Below are positions 54,061-62,947 of a stretch of DNA of 64,000 nt, in pieces. How positions within the stretch are numbered: the first letter of the stretch is position 1; the number at the start of each line of letters is the position of its first letter. The notes beneath the pieces are model-generated. The model had not been told where the DNA came from and did not search any database. It saw only the letters and a program-made list of their open reading frames with translations. The stretch covers positions 62,001 through 126,000 of the forward strand of contig JAMPAX010000003.1 of NCBI GenBank assembly GCA_023667015.1, written 5' to 3'. Made by a program: the position numbers and the translations under genes. Source of the DNA: Muribaculaceae bacterium. Its GTDB lineage: Bacteria > Bacteroidota > Bacteroidia > Bacteroidales > Muribaculaceae.

Positions 54061-54068
54061 CAAAATTA
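54061..54068 (-). promoter_or_regulatory. -7 element of the NorM-like MATE gene
   Basis: Minus strand TAATTTTG. Transcription would begin at about 54054. No -33 TTG is seen at the right distance. Confidence 0.5.
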
Positions 54069-54252
54069 ATGAAAAAACACTAAATAGAAGACTAACTTAA
54101 ATCGAGTAGATAGTCAACATAGACAGTGAAAGAGAAATGAAAAATTTTCCGATATGTAACAAATTTGGATAAAAAAACTAAGGGATAACTAAAAAAAGAG
54201 TGAAGGGGGAGAAAAATGGGGTGTAAAAAATTGAAAAAAACACTTAAAAGTC

Positions 54253-54281
54253 TTGGAATTCCGTGAAATTTTGTAACTTTG
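54253..54281 (+). promoter_or_regulatory. Promoter of the HU gene
   Basis: TAACTTTG (54274-54281) is preceded by TTG (54253-54255) 18 nt upstream. The transcript starts near 54288. The rest of the 260-base gap from MATE is AT-rich, with a run of A and T around 54170-54240, and holds no other feature I can support. Confidence 0.65.
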
Positions 54282-54312
54282 CAACTCGAAATCCAATAAA
54301 CAATAAATAAAA

Positions 54313-54591
54313 ATGACAAAAGCAGAAATCGCAAGCGAAATAGCTAAGAACACCGGCCTCGACAAAGCAGCCGTTGTAACAGTGATTGAACAGTTCATGG
54401 GTGTAGTAAAGGACAGCCTGGCACATGGAGAGAACGTATATCTCCGCGGCTTTGGTTCCTTTATCATCAAGCGTCGTGCAGAGAAGACAGCTCGCAACAT
54501 CTCCGCCAACACTTCCCTGATTGTTCCCGCTCACAACATCCCTGCTTTCAAGCCTGCCAAGACTTTCAAAGAGGACGTTGCAAAAGGCTAA
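54313..54591 (+). CDS. HU-family DNA-binding protein
   Basis: This small nucleoid protein bends DNA. The 92-residue product begins MTKAEIASEIAKNTGLDKAAVVTVIEQFM and has the beta-arm region (VYLRGFGSFIIKRRAEKTARNI) and HNIPAFKPAKTFKEDV, all typical for HU/IHF. It is monocistronic. Confidence 0.96.
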   Translation: MTKAEIASEIAKNTGLDKAAVVTVIEQFMGVVKDSLAHGENVYLRGFGSFIIKRRAEKTARNISANTSLIVPAHNIPAFKPAKTFKEDVAKG

Positions 54592-54631
54592 TCGCGAAGG
54601 CAACGAATTCTCACAGACAACATGTGAGACA

Positions 54632-54664
54632 GAATCCCGTCAGACATCAAGTTTGGCGGGATTC
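54632..54664 (+). terminator. Terminator after the HU gene
   Basis: GAATCCCG and CGGGATTC form an 8-bp stem with a 17-nt loop, followed by GTTCTT. It lies before the convergent hom gene. Confidence 0.7.
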
Positions 54665-54702
54665 GTTCTTATGAATGGAAGAGTACTCATCAACTCATCA
54701 AC

Positions 54703-55893
54703 TCAATCATAGGGGTAGGCGGCAACGAACAAGCCCCTGTCGGCGAGTTGTTGACGTACATCCATAAGAGAGGAAAGCTTCAACTTCCCCACTACATAAT
54801 TATATCCTTCAGAACGATAGCTTTCAGTAATCTCCTCAAACCGAAGCAACTCGAGGTCATCGCGATCGTGGAAGCGTAGATAGATACGGAAAGTCACATC
54901 ATTGGAAAACACCGGGAGAGAATCGCTATGACGCAATTTCTTATACTCATACTTATAATCATAGCGACAAGCCATAATGTCGCTGAGGACAGCTGAGGAT
55001 GTGGGGCGAGCTCCGGCACCACGGCCGAACATAAACTGTTTATCGTAGTATAGACCCTTGATGACAACACCATTAAACTCATCTTCCACGGAATAAATAT
55101 ACTTATTGCGAGAGATAAGCTGAGGGATAACACACATAAACAGGCGATTATCCTTCGTCTTCTCCACGTGGGCCACGAGCTTAACACGGCGATCCTTCTC
55201 GCGGGCAAATTTAATGTCATCATCATTCATATTGGTGATTCCATACGTGAATAGCTTATCCGGACTAACATATACTCCAAAGGCATGGACACAGATGATT
55301 ACGAGCTTAAAGAGGGAATCCCAGCCATCGAGGTCGAGAGAAGGGTCACTCTCCAGGAAACCATCGCGCATAGCGAGCTCCAGAGCAGTAGCATAGTCCA
55401 TATTTTCATTAAAAATCTTCGAGAGGATAAAGTTCGAAGAGCCATTGAGGATACCCTTGACAGAAATCAGCAAATCATTATCGTAATATTCCTCAAGATT
55501 GCGAATTACGGGGATAGAGCCACATGCAGAAGCATCATATAGTAGCGGAGTATTCTGCTTCTTTTGCAGAGCTATCAACTCCGGCAGATGGCGTGCAAGC
55601 ATTTTCTTATTGCCGGTGACTACCGGCAGGCGCATTTCCAAGGCACGCTTTACGATATGATAGGAAGCATCGGCGTCGTCAATAAGTTCGACAATGAAAT
55701 TGACTTCAGGGTCGGAGAAAATTTCATCAGCCTTATCAGTGAAAGGGACGTTGGCATTGCGCGGTTTGTTAATATTACGCACACACACCTTAGAGATAGT
55801 AGCTCCCGAAGACGGGAGATGATTGAGAAGGTCGTATAGACCACGGCCAACAGTGCCGAAACCGAATAGACCGATTTTAATATTTTTATCCAT
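54703..55893 (-). CDS. hom: Homoserine dehydrogenase
   Basis: It reduces aspartate semialdehyde to homoserine. The 396-residue product has the NAD(P) motif IGLFGFGTVGRGLYDLL at the start and the conserved GILNGSSNFILSKI near residue 150, then GDARPTSSAVLSD-like GAGARPTSSAVLSDI. The C-terminal region of about 90 residues may be a divergent ACT-type domain. It begins two bases after the metX stop, so the two form an operon for methionine synthesis; asd (42312) provides its substrate. Confidence 0.94.
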   Translation of the reverse strand: MDKNIKIGLFGFGTVGRGLYDLLNHLPSSGATISKVCVRNINKPRNANVPFTDKADEIFSDPEVNFIVELIDDADASYHIVKRALEMRLPVVTGNKKMLARHLPELIALQKKQNTPLLYDASACGSIPVIRNLEEYYDNDLLISVKGILNGSSNFILSKIFNENMDYATALELAMRDGFLESDPSLDLDGWDSLFKLVIICVHAFGVYVSPDKLFTYGITNMNDDDIKFAREKDRRVKLVAHVEKTKDNRLFMCVIPQLISRNKYIYSVEDEFNGVVIKGLYYDKQFMFGRGAGARPTSSAVLSDIMACRYDYKYEYKKLRHSDSLPVFSNDVTFRIYLRFHDRDDLELLRFEEITESYRSEGYNYVVGKLKLSSLMDVRQQLADRGLFVAAYPYD

Positions 55894-55895
55894 AA

Positions 55896-56921
55896 TCAGG
55901 AGTTATTATCTTTATAAAAATCTTGAATCAGAGAATTTAGCTTATCATGCTCGATAAGGAAACCATCGTGGGCGAACTCCGAATGAATCATACGGTATGT
56001 AGCACCGGGAATCATACGCGCCAAATGTTCAACAATCGAAGGGGGGAAAAGGATGTCGGAAGAGATTGAGACTACAATAGTTTTAGCCTTCACACGCCCC
56101 AATACCTCTACCATAGAGTCTCGGCCGCGTGCCACATCGTGGGCATCGGCCGACTCGCAAAGACGTATATACGACCATGGTGAGAAACGCCGGCACAGTT
56201 TAAGACCTTGGTATCTCTGATAGCTGTGAGCTCGATGCTCAAACGGATTATCACGATTATCCGGATCGGGCTGAGTCTGATTATACGCATAAGGACCACG
56301 ATAACTCAGCAGAGCGATAGAACGAGCAGCGGCAAGACCCTCCATGCCTCCCGAAGGTGTATGGTCATAGAGGGTAGGATCCAATCTCATAGTCATATAC
56401 ATCGACTCATTGAAAGCAGCCTCCCACGGAGAGCAACGGCAGTCTGTAGCACACAATACGGCAAACTCAGCGATATCCGGATCAGAGACAAGCCATTCTA
56501 AAGCTTGGAAACCGCCTAACGAAGCGCCTATCATAGCATACATACGAGAAATACCGAGGTGTTGGGCAAGCAGCTTATGGCAAGCTACCATATCGCGTAC
56601 AGTAATTCGTGGGAACTTGTCATACCATGGGGTGTCAGTTCCCGGGATTATAGAAGCCGGGCCGGTAGAGCCATAGCAGGAGCCGAGTACATTAGCACAT
56701 ACGATAAAATACTTATTGGGGTCGAGAAACTTTCCGGCCTCCACCGTATGGGGCCACCAATCCGCCACATCCGAATTAGCCGTCAGTGCATGCATAACCC
56801 AGACCACATTATCACGAGAATCATTGAGGGTACCATAGGTATGATAAGCGATATCAACCGACGGGAGCAAATCGCCACACTCAAGACCGAGGGGCAAATT
56901 ATAATGAAAGACCTTTTGCAT
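55896..56921 (-). CDS. metX: Homoserine O-acetyltransferase
   Basis: It activates homoserine for methionine synthesis. The 341-residue alpha/beta hydrolase has the nucleophile Ser134 in GASLGGFQALEW, the LGSCYGSTGP and VMHALTANSDVADWW segments, and a late Asp/His pair (SSDILFPP and SEFAHDGF). Acetyl versus succinyl use cannot be settled from sequence alone, but the family annotation is metX. It is the first gene of metX-hom. Confidence 0.95.
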   Translation of the reverse strand: MQKVFHYNLPLGLECGDLLPSVDIAYHTYGTLNDSRDNVVWVMHALTANSDVADWWPHTVEAGKFLDPNKYFIVCANVLGSCYGSTGPASIIPGTDTPWYDKFPRITVRDMVACHKLLAQHLGISRMYAMIGASLGGFQALEWLVSDPDIAEFAVLCATDCRCSPWEAAFNESMYMTMRLDPTLYDHTPSGGMEGLAAARSIALLSYRGPYAYNQTQPDPDNRDNPFEHRAHSYQRYQGLKLCRRFSPWSYIRLCESADAHDVARGRDSMVEVLGRVKAKTIVVSISSDILFPPSIVEHLARMIPGATYRMIHSEFAHDGFLIEHDKLNSLIQDFYKDNNS

Positions 56922-56971
56922 TTAAACCTGTAGAAAAAATCGGACAAAAGAGGACTGTCCACAACATCCGA

Positions 56972-57002
56972 CAAAGGTACAGATTATTTCTCAGAAAATC
57001 AA
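56972..57002 (-). promoter_or_regulatory. Promoter of metX-hom
   Basis: Minus strand TACCTTTG (56972-56979) with TTG (57000-57002) 20 nt upstream. The leader of about 45 nt has a small GGAC/GTCC hairpin but is too short for a known SAM riboswitch. Confidence 0.75.
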
Positions 57003-57033
57003 GTTTGGCTACTGACGCAACAACATGAGACAT

Positions 57034-57073
57034 GATGAATCAGGATGCAGGAGGATGAATCAGGTTGCAACGG
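57034..57073. repeat. 20-bp direct repeat upstream of corA
   Basis: GATGAATCAGG occurs at 57034-57044 and 57054-57064, followed by ATGCAGGAG and TTGCAACGG. It lies between the metX promoter and the corA start. Confidence 0.65.
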
Positions 57074-57109
57074 GTCAAACTATGGACGTTGGAATATTGT
57101 TATGGAAAT

Positions 57110-58030
57110 ATGATAAAGATTTACTCATATGAAGAGGAAGGCATAGTAGAGCGCGAAGAGTTGCAGGCGCACTACTGGATGGATGTGGAGAATCCTGATG
57201 ACAAAGAATTGGATACGCTCCGCAATCTTGATGTGCCGGAATCTTTCATAGAGAGTATCGAAGACCCGGACGAACGGCCACGTTTCGACCGTGAGAATGG
57301 ATGGTTGATGACGTTGCTTCGCATTCCGATTCATGAGCATCCGAATCCATTAATCTACCGTACCATCCCTTTAGGGATAATGACAAAAGAAGAGATGGTC
57401 ATAACAATATGCAGTCATAGGACGAACTTGATCGCTGATTTTGTGGATCACAGCAATCGTCGCCGAATAAATATTGACAACAATCCGGACTTTATATTGC
57501 ATCTGATAAATGCCTCCAACTATTGGTATCAGCATTATCTAAAGAAGATCAATGACATCGTAGCACGATATATGAAAGATTTGGAAGCGGGGGTAAGCAA
57601 CGACATTTTGATGAACATGATGGAGTTGCAGAAAGCCCTGGTATATTTCAACACCTCGCTGAAAGGGAACTCAATGCTGACAGAGCGGCTCAACAAAGTT
57701 TTTGTAGATGATTGTAACGTAGAATTACTTGAGGATGTAGAAATCGAATTAGAACAAGCGTTGAACACCGTCACAATCTATATGGAGATCTTGAGCAACA
57801 GTATGGATACGTTTGCCTCAGTCATCTCCAACAATGTCAACAACGTAATGAAGACGATGACCTCGATATCGATTATACTGATGATACCAACATTGATAGC
57901 GAGCTTCTACGGCATGAACGTAGGCGTATGGCAGGGAGGGGCGCCCTATGCCTTCGGGGTAATAATATTCACCTCATTTGTATTATCATTATTAGTCTGG
58001 TACTGGCTACGACGCAAAAATTGGATATAA
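57110..58030 (+). CDS. corA: CorA-family divalent cation transporter
   Basis: This is a magnesium or cobalt channel-like transporter of the inner membrane. From the ATG at 57110 the product has 306 residues; a TTG-initiated extension to 57065 is unlikely. The long soluble helical domain is followed by two membrane helices near the C terminus. The signature YGMN is in LIASFYGMNVGVW, and the end is basic (WLRRKNWI). It is monocistronic with a terminator. Confidence 0.93.
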   Translation: MIKIYSYEEEGIVEREELQAHYWMDVENPDDKELDTLRNLDVPESFIESIEDPDERPRFDRENGWLMTLLRIPIHEHPNPLIYRTIPLGIMTKEEMVITICSHRTNLIADFVDHSNRRRINIDNNPDFILHLINASNYWYQHYLKKINDIVARYMKDLEAGVSNDILMNMMELQKALVYFNTSLKGNSMLTERLNKVFVDDCNVELLEDVEIELEQALNTVTIYMEILSNSMDTFASVISNNVNNVMKTMTSISIILMIPTLIASFYGMNVGVWQGGAPYAFGVIIFTSFVLSLLVWYWLRRKNWI

Positions 58031-58035
58031 GAAAA

Positions 58036-58069
58036 AACGTCAGATTTCATAGTACTGAAATCTGACGTT
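58036..58069. terminator. Bidirectional terminator between corA and the lipoprotein gene
   Basis: AACGTCAGATTTCA and TGAAATCTGACGTT form a perfect 14-bp stem with a six-base loop, flanked by AAAA and ATTTT. Confidence 0.85.
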
Positions 58070-58099
58070 ATTTTAAGGAGAATAATGAGCTTATAGAGT

Positions 58100-60163
58100 C
58101 TATTTCCAACCGGCGTCCTCGCCGTTCTTAAACCAGGTACAGCTCTTGTACTTGAACTGGCCGGGACCTGTCACTGTATAGACTACTGTTTCAGCGTCTA
58201 CAGAGGGAGTGTAGGCAGTGAAGTGAATTGTCACTGTCACCTCCATACCATCAGCGGGCTTCATGTCATGATGGATCTTCTCGATAGCACCGCGCATAGT
58301 CTCGAGACAGAAACGCTTCTTGAGAGTTTCAACGATTTGTGCGTCTGTCATGCCGTCATACATACCCTCGGGGGCATTGTTAAGAGCAGTAGCGGCGCGT
58401 ACGTCGACGTTGCCATAGTAGGCAGAAGCACCTGAATAGAACTCAGCATTACCGCGATAGTCAATAAGCGGAGTAGCAGTCGTGAGAGTAGCCGAGGGGT
58501 CAGTCTTCTTCACAACATTGTCGAGAACCCACTCTACGCAAGCCATGTAGTATGTGTAGCTGGGGTCGGTGTTGCGAGAGTATGGGAGAGTCACCTCTAC
58601 GGAAGGATTATACTTCCATACATTGTCGATGCGGGTATACTGCAGAGCAGACGCACCGAGAACAGGGGTCCAGTCGCCGTTGGCCAAGGCATACTGACGA
58701 GCCTGATAGAAGTCTCCATTAGAAGTATGGTAATAGTAAACTACAGTCTTGGCATCACCCTCCTGAGCATAAGGGAAGCTCTGTTTGAGATATGTGGGGA
58801 TATACTGGTCAGGTTGAGTTCCGGAGAAATTAGCATAGCTCAGACCCATGATGTTCTTATAGACATCATTCTGAAGGATCAGCATATCGTTTACAGCAGA
58901 CCACTTACCTCCGGAGTAGCGATAGAGAGAAAGCTCATTGGACGCATTCTGAGCAGCCACACGACGCACAGCACGCTTACCGGGAGCTGTCACTGAGGTA
59001 CAAACAAGTTGATAATACTTCCCTCCGGAGATAGCCATATAGTAGCCGGTGAAAGTATATGTACCTTCATTCTCAACCTGAGTCTTGATGAAATCCGGAG
59101 TCATGTAGAGAGAACCGATAGCAGTTTCGGCTCCATCAACAGCGATATTATAATAGTTGCCGGAGATGGAAACTGTACCGGTGAAAGAGACGTACTGAGG
59201 ATGGAAATCATCTGTTTTAGCGATAGCGGCATCCATATCAGCACCGGATACAACCGTAGGAGCGGGGTAAGTATACTCACCGGCACCCTCAACGGTATAG
59301 CTTTCTGCAGTTATGGCAATCTGATAGCCATGATTAAATACAGAGACAGTACCATTAACAGTCACCTTGTCAGCAATCTTCACAGAATTAGTGTCGAAGC
59401 CGGAAGCCTGATAACAGAGAAGGGAACCGGACTTGTCGGTTACGACAAAGCCACGGGAATTGATACCTGTGACATAACCGCAGATTTTTACCTCATCTCC
59501 AGTGACAGCAGCTCCGGCGATACTTGTCTCCTCCCACTTCTGTACGGGAGGTTCGGGAGTATCAGAGCCGGGCTCGGTAGTAGTATAATTGTAGGAAACA
59601 ACAGCATACTGACCCTCCTTGGCAGTTACATTATTAGCGAGAATAGAGGGGAGGCTTGCAGCGGCGGGGTGAGAGGGAGTAAACGCCTCGAGGGGATCGT
59701 TGGAATCCCATACAGAAGCATAGTCCTCGGGAGTCACCTTATAGATTGCCGGGCCGGCGTTGAAAGCCTGCACATTCTCAGGGAGAGAAGAAGCCACATC
59801 GAAGCCCACCTTCAGAGACTTACCATTATCATATGTATAATATGGCAAGCCAAGGCTAGAAGACTCCAAGAGAGCAGGAATGAAATATATAGCCTCGTCC
59901 TCATTGGCGAAGCAGCCGTTGGTGCCGATGGCAGCGAGGGCGTCGGTCAGTCCCTTTTCCTCAGCTATAGTCTTGTTAGCCGCGAGGGAAGCAATGTTTT
60001 TGTAGTCCTCGGGGGTAAGAGTATAGTCAGCGGGAACAGATCCACCGGTAATAGCAGGGACATCGAATCCACTGAGATGGTCGTTCCAGGCATTCTCACT
60101 GCAGGAAGTCAGAGCGAGAGCGAGTCCGGCGCCGAACAATATATGTTTGCTAATTGCTTTCAT
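58100..60163 (-). CDS. Lipoprotein with two OB-fold-like domains, partner of a TonB receptor
   Basis: The 687-residue protein has a lipobox ending LTSC with Cys21. Residues about 215-295 (VKICGYVTGINSRGFVVTDKSGSLLCYQ) and about 305-395 (YVSFTGTVSISGNYYNIAVDGAET) look like two successive OB-fold-like beta-barrels, a pattern seen in some Bacteroidetes surface lipoproteins and exported nucleases. No catalytic motif is visible. It is 12 bases downstream of the TonB receptor gene and clearly cotranscribed, so a surface ligand-capture role is likely. The ligand is unknown. Confidence 0.8.
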   Translation of the reverse strand: MKAISKHILFGAGLALALTSCSENAWNDHLSGFDVPAITGGSVPADYTLTPEDYKNIASLAANKTIAEEKGLTDALAAIGTNGCFANEDEAIYFIPALLESSSLGLPYYTYDNGKSLKVGFDVASSLPENVQAFNAGPAIYKVTPEDYASVWDSNDPLEAFTPSHPAAASLPSILANNVTAKEGQYAVVSYNYTTTEPGSDTPEPPVQKWEETSIAGAAVTGDEVKICGYVTGINSRGFVVTDKSGSLLCYQASGFDTNSVKIADKVTVNGTVSVFNHGYQIAITAESYTVEGAGEYTYPAPTVVSGADMDAAIAKTDDFHPQYVSFTGTVSISGNYYNIAVDGAETAIGSLYMTPDFIKTQVENEGTYTFTGYYMAISGGKYYQLVCTSVTAPGKRAVRRVAAQNASNELSLYRYSGGKWSAVNDMLILQNDVYKNIMGLSYANFSGTQPDQYIPTYLKQSFPYAQEGDAKTVVYYYHTSNGDFYQARQYALANGDWTPVLGASALQYTRIDNVWKYNPSVEVTLPYSRNTDPSYTYYMACVEWVLDNVVKKTDPSATLTTATPLIDYRGNAEFYSGASAYYGNVDVRAATALNNAPEGMYDGMTDAQIVETLKKRFCLETMRGAIEKIHHDMKPADGMEVTVTIHFTAYTPSVDAETVVYTVTGPGQFKYKSCTWFKNGEDAGWK

Positions 60164-60175
60164 ATTGATATTCGA

Positions 60176-62884
60176 TTAGAAATTGATCTTAAGACGCATT
60201 GAGAACGTACGGCCGAAGGAGTAGATAGCGTAGGTAGCGTTGCTCCAAGTTCCGGGGACGCTGTAAGGAGTCTGGGCGTCTTTTACATAGAAATAGTTGA
60301 AGAGGTTATAGACGTTGCCATAGATAGTAGCGTCCAAGCCGCCGAGTTTGAACTTATAGCTGCAACTGAGGTCTAACTCGTTGCCCCAGGGAATTTTCCA
60401 AGGCTCAGCGAGAGTCAGCTCAGAGTTCATAGAGAGAGCGGAAGCGTCGAGGTAGTAGTCGGCATAGTTGCGAGCGGAGAAAGTCCAGTCAGCACCGATA
60501 CGGAAACCCTTGAAGGGTTTGAATTCAACGCCGAGGGCTCCGGTAGTCTGTGCAGAGCCGAGCACCTTATGACCCTTCTGGTTGATTACACCCCAGGCAT
60601 GGTCGGCAGCGCCAACACTGCTGGCGAGTTCACCCTTAGTATTCTTCAGAGGCTGACCCTGCTCATTGTAGTAGTAACCCTTCGGGTTGTTGCACCATTC
60701 CCAGTTACCCATAGAAATCATACCATTGATTTCCATCCACTTCACGGGAAGATATGTGAAGTTCAATTCAACGCCCATGTGCTGAGCGGAAACATTTTCA
60801 AGGTTAAGAGTATAGTAGTCGCCGTTGGACATCTCACCTCTCTTCTGAGTGTCGCGGTCGCAACGGTCCATCCACTTAGTGTAATAACCGTTAAGTTCGA
60901 GAGAGAATACCGGAGAATGGAAACCGTAGCCAACCTCGATAGAGCCGATTTTTTCGTTTTTCGACTTGGGGTTGATAGCATTGCTTGTCTCAGGGTTCAA
61001 GAAGACACCGCGAGAGAAGAAAGGAGCCTTAGAGATATATCCACCATTGATAAATACATTATTATGGCGGTCGATGTTCCAATTGGCACCACCCTTGATA
61101 GTACCGCCGAGGAAAGTCTTCCAGGGAGTTTTGCCATGAGCCTTATCGTAGTAGAACTTGTCGACTTTCTGATAGCCGGTAACATTGAGAGAGCCGGCGA
61201 GCACAGTAGTAATAGCGCCATCGAGGAGTTTATATTCTGCCTGGCCGTAGATACCCTCCTGATGAGTGTGGCCGATATAGTTACGATAGACAACGTCGCC
61301 CACACCGAGTTTCTGGTATTTCCAGTTGGGATTGAGGGCAGCGGAATTATTTTCGGGTTTCACGTTAGCACGGTCGGTATCGTCCATGAAATACTTACCA
61401 CCGTAAAGGTCGATAAGTTCAGTTCTGTGGTCGCCGACATAGTAGCGAAGGTCGATACCGCCGGTAAGAGTAAGCTTATTGGGGAGCACCTCATTCTTAT
61501 AAGTAGAAACGAGGCCATACCATTGGTGGTTGTTAATACTCTGAGCCATAGCCATCTGAGAACCGGTCAGAGAAGCGGCATTAACATCCTGAATCATACC
61601 ATAGTTAAAAGTGCCGTCCGGGTTGCGGAAATCCCAGAGGAGCTGACCGTTGTAAGCGCCACGCCACTTATTACGCCAATCGGAGGTACGTCCTTGGCCG
61701 CTGTAGCCACCGCCGCTGGCCAGGGAAGCGTAGAGAGCAGAAGAGAGGGAGCTACGTTCGTTGATTTGCCAGATATGGTTGAGGGAGATAATCGGCTTGT
61801 GGTACTGATTGCGGTAGGAAGTACGACGTTGACCTTCGTTGTCGAAGCCATAGTTAGCATTGAACTTATACATGCTCTCGCCATCCATATACTGCTTGGC
61901 ATTCTGCCATCCGAGGATATCGAGAGTGCCATAATAAGTGTTACGCTGATTGTGCCATTGCGGAGCACCGAAAGCAGTCAACGAAATCTGGTGGCTGTTA
62001 CCAATCTTCTTAGAGATGTTAGCGAAATAGTTCCAAGCCTCGAATTCAGTACCCTGGATATAACCGTTGCCCCATTTGCGAGAGCCCAGGACTGTGATAG
62101 CCCATCCGTTGGGCATCAAGCCGGTGGAGAGGCTGAAGCCTATGTCGTTGAGGCCGTCATTGCCCATACCATACCAGATAGAGCCACCCTTTTTGGAATC
62201 CAGACCACGGGTAGTAATATTGATAGTACCACCGATAGAAGGAGACGAAATAATCGAAGCACCCAGACCGCGCTGAGTCTGCATCGAAGAAGTTACAGCG
62301 CCGAGGCCGGCGAAATTACTCCAGTAGATACCGCCCCATTCCATATCATTCATAGGGATACCATTCACGAGAACAGCAACGTTAGGAGCCTTAAAGCCAC
62401 GCATGTTGATTTTAGCGTCGCCGTAGCCACCACCTTCGGGGGTAGCCCAAACGCCCGGAGTAGTCTTAAGGACTTCGGGGAATTCCTTGTTGCCGAGTTT
62501 AGCCTCAATCTGAAGGGCTGTGATTTCAGACATCGCGATAGGAGTTTCACGAGTACGGGCCATTGACTGAGTCACAACCACGTCTTGGAGCATGGTAGAG
62601 TTGGGCTTAAGCTCAACGACACCCATGTTCTTACCGGGTCGGAGGGTTACGGGGTTATAGCCCACATAATCGAATCGGAGTTCCTTAGCATTGTCGGGAA
62701 CTCGGAGAGTAAATCTGCCGTCAAGGTCGGCAGCCACACCGATGTGTGTGCCGGGGACGGAGACGGTGGCACCGATGAGGGGTTCACCATTCTCATCGAT
62801 AACCTGCCCACTGCACACGATGTCGGCCCACGCGGCTGCGCTGCAGACAGTAGCGGCTGTGGCAAGAAGGATTAGTCTCTTCAT
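60176..62884 (-). CDS. TonB-dependent receptor with carboxypeptidase-regulatory-like domain
   Basis: The 902-residue protein has a signal peptide (residues 1-20). The CarboxypepD_reg-like domain spans about 22-110 (GQVIDENGEPLIGATVSVPG). The plug has INMRGFKAPNVAVLVNGIPMND and GASIISSPSIGGTINITTRG, and a large barrel ends FGRTFSMRLKINF. It pairs with the OB-fold lipoprotein. It is not a typical SusC, since the partner is not SusD-like. The 63 bases upstream contain no clear promoter, so it may be read from yitT. Confidence 0.92.
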   Translation of the reverse strand: MKRLILLATAATVCSAAAWADIVCSGQVIDENGEPLIGATVSVPGTHIGVAADLDGRFTLRVPDNAKELRFDYVGYNPVTLRPGKNMGVVELKPNSTMLQDVVVTQSMARTRETPIAMSEITALQIEAKLGNKEFPEVLKTTPGVWATPEGGGYGDAKINMRGFKAPNVAVLVNGIPMNDMEWGGIYWSNFAGLGAVTSSMQTQRGLGASIISSPSIGGTINITTRGLDSKKGGSIWYGMGNDGLNDIGFSLSTGLMPNGWAITVLGSRKWGNGYIQGTEFEAWNYFANISKKIGNSHQISLTAFGAPQWHNQRNTYYGTLDILGWQNAKQYMDGESMYKFNANYGFDNEGQRRTSYRNQYHKPIISLNHIWQINERSSLSSALYASLASGGGYSGQGRTSDWRNKWRGAYNGQLLWDFRNPDGTFNYGMIQDVNAASLTGSQMAMAQSINNHQWYGLVSTYKNEVLPNKLTLTGGIDLRYYVGDHRTELIDLYGGKYFMDDTDRANVKPENNSAALNPNWKYQKLGVGDVVYRNYIGHTHQEGIYGQAEYKLLDGAITTVLAGSLNVTGYQKVDKFYYDKAHGKTPWKTFLGGTIKGGANWNIDRHNNVFINGGYISKAPFFSRGVFLNPETSNAINPKSKNEKIGSIEVGYGFHSPVFSLELNGYYTKWMDRCDRDTQKRGEMSNGDYYTLNLENVSAQHMGVELNFTYLPVKWMEINGMISMGNWEWCNNPKGYYYNEQGQPLKNTKGELASSVGAADHAWGVINQKGHKVLGSAQTTGALGVEFKPFKGFRIGADWTFSARNYADYYLDASALSMNSELTLAEPWKIPWGNELDLSCSYKFKLGGLDATIYGNVYNLFNYFYVKDAQTPYSVPGTWSNATYAIYSFGRTFSMRLKINF

Positions 62885-62947
62885 TTTGTTTATGATGTTG
62901 GTTGGAATTATTTTCTTCTTTGAGATTTTTTACGCAATGTTAATTCT

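Noticed and set aside
56922-56971. Possible SAM riboswitch before metX
   Set aside because: The leader is only about 45 nt and lacks a recognisable SAM aptamer fold.
58735-62566. Long plus-strand frames (up to 665 codons) opposite the TonB receptor and lipoprotein
   Set aside because: They are antisense to clear coding sequences and result from codon bias of the real genes; no signal peptide or domain is visible.
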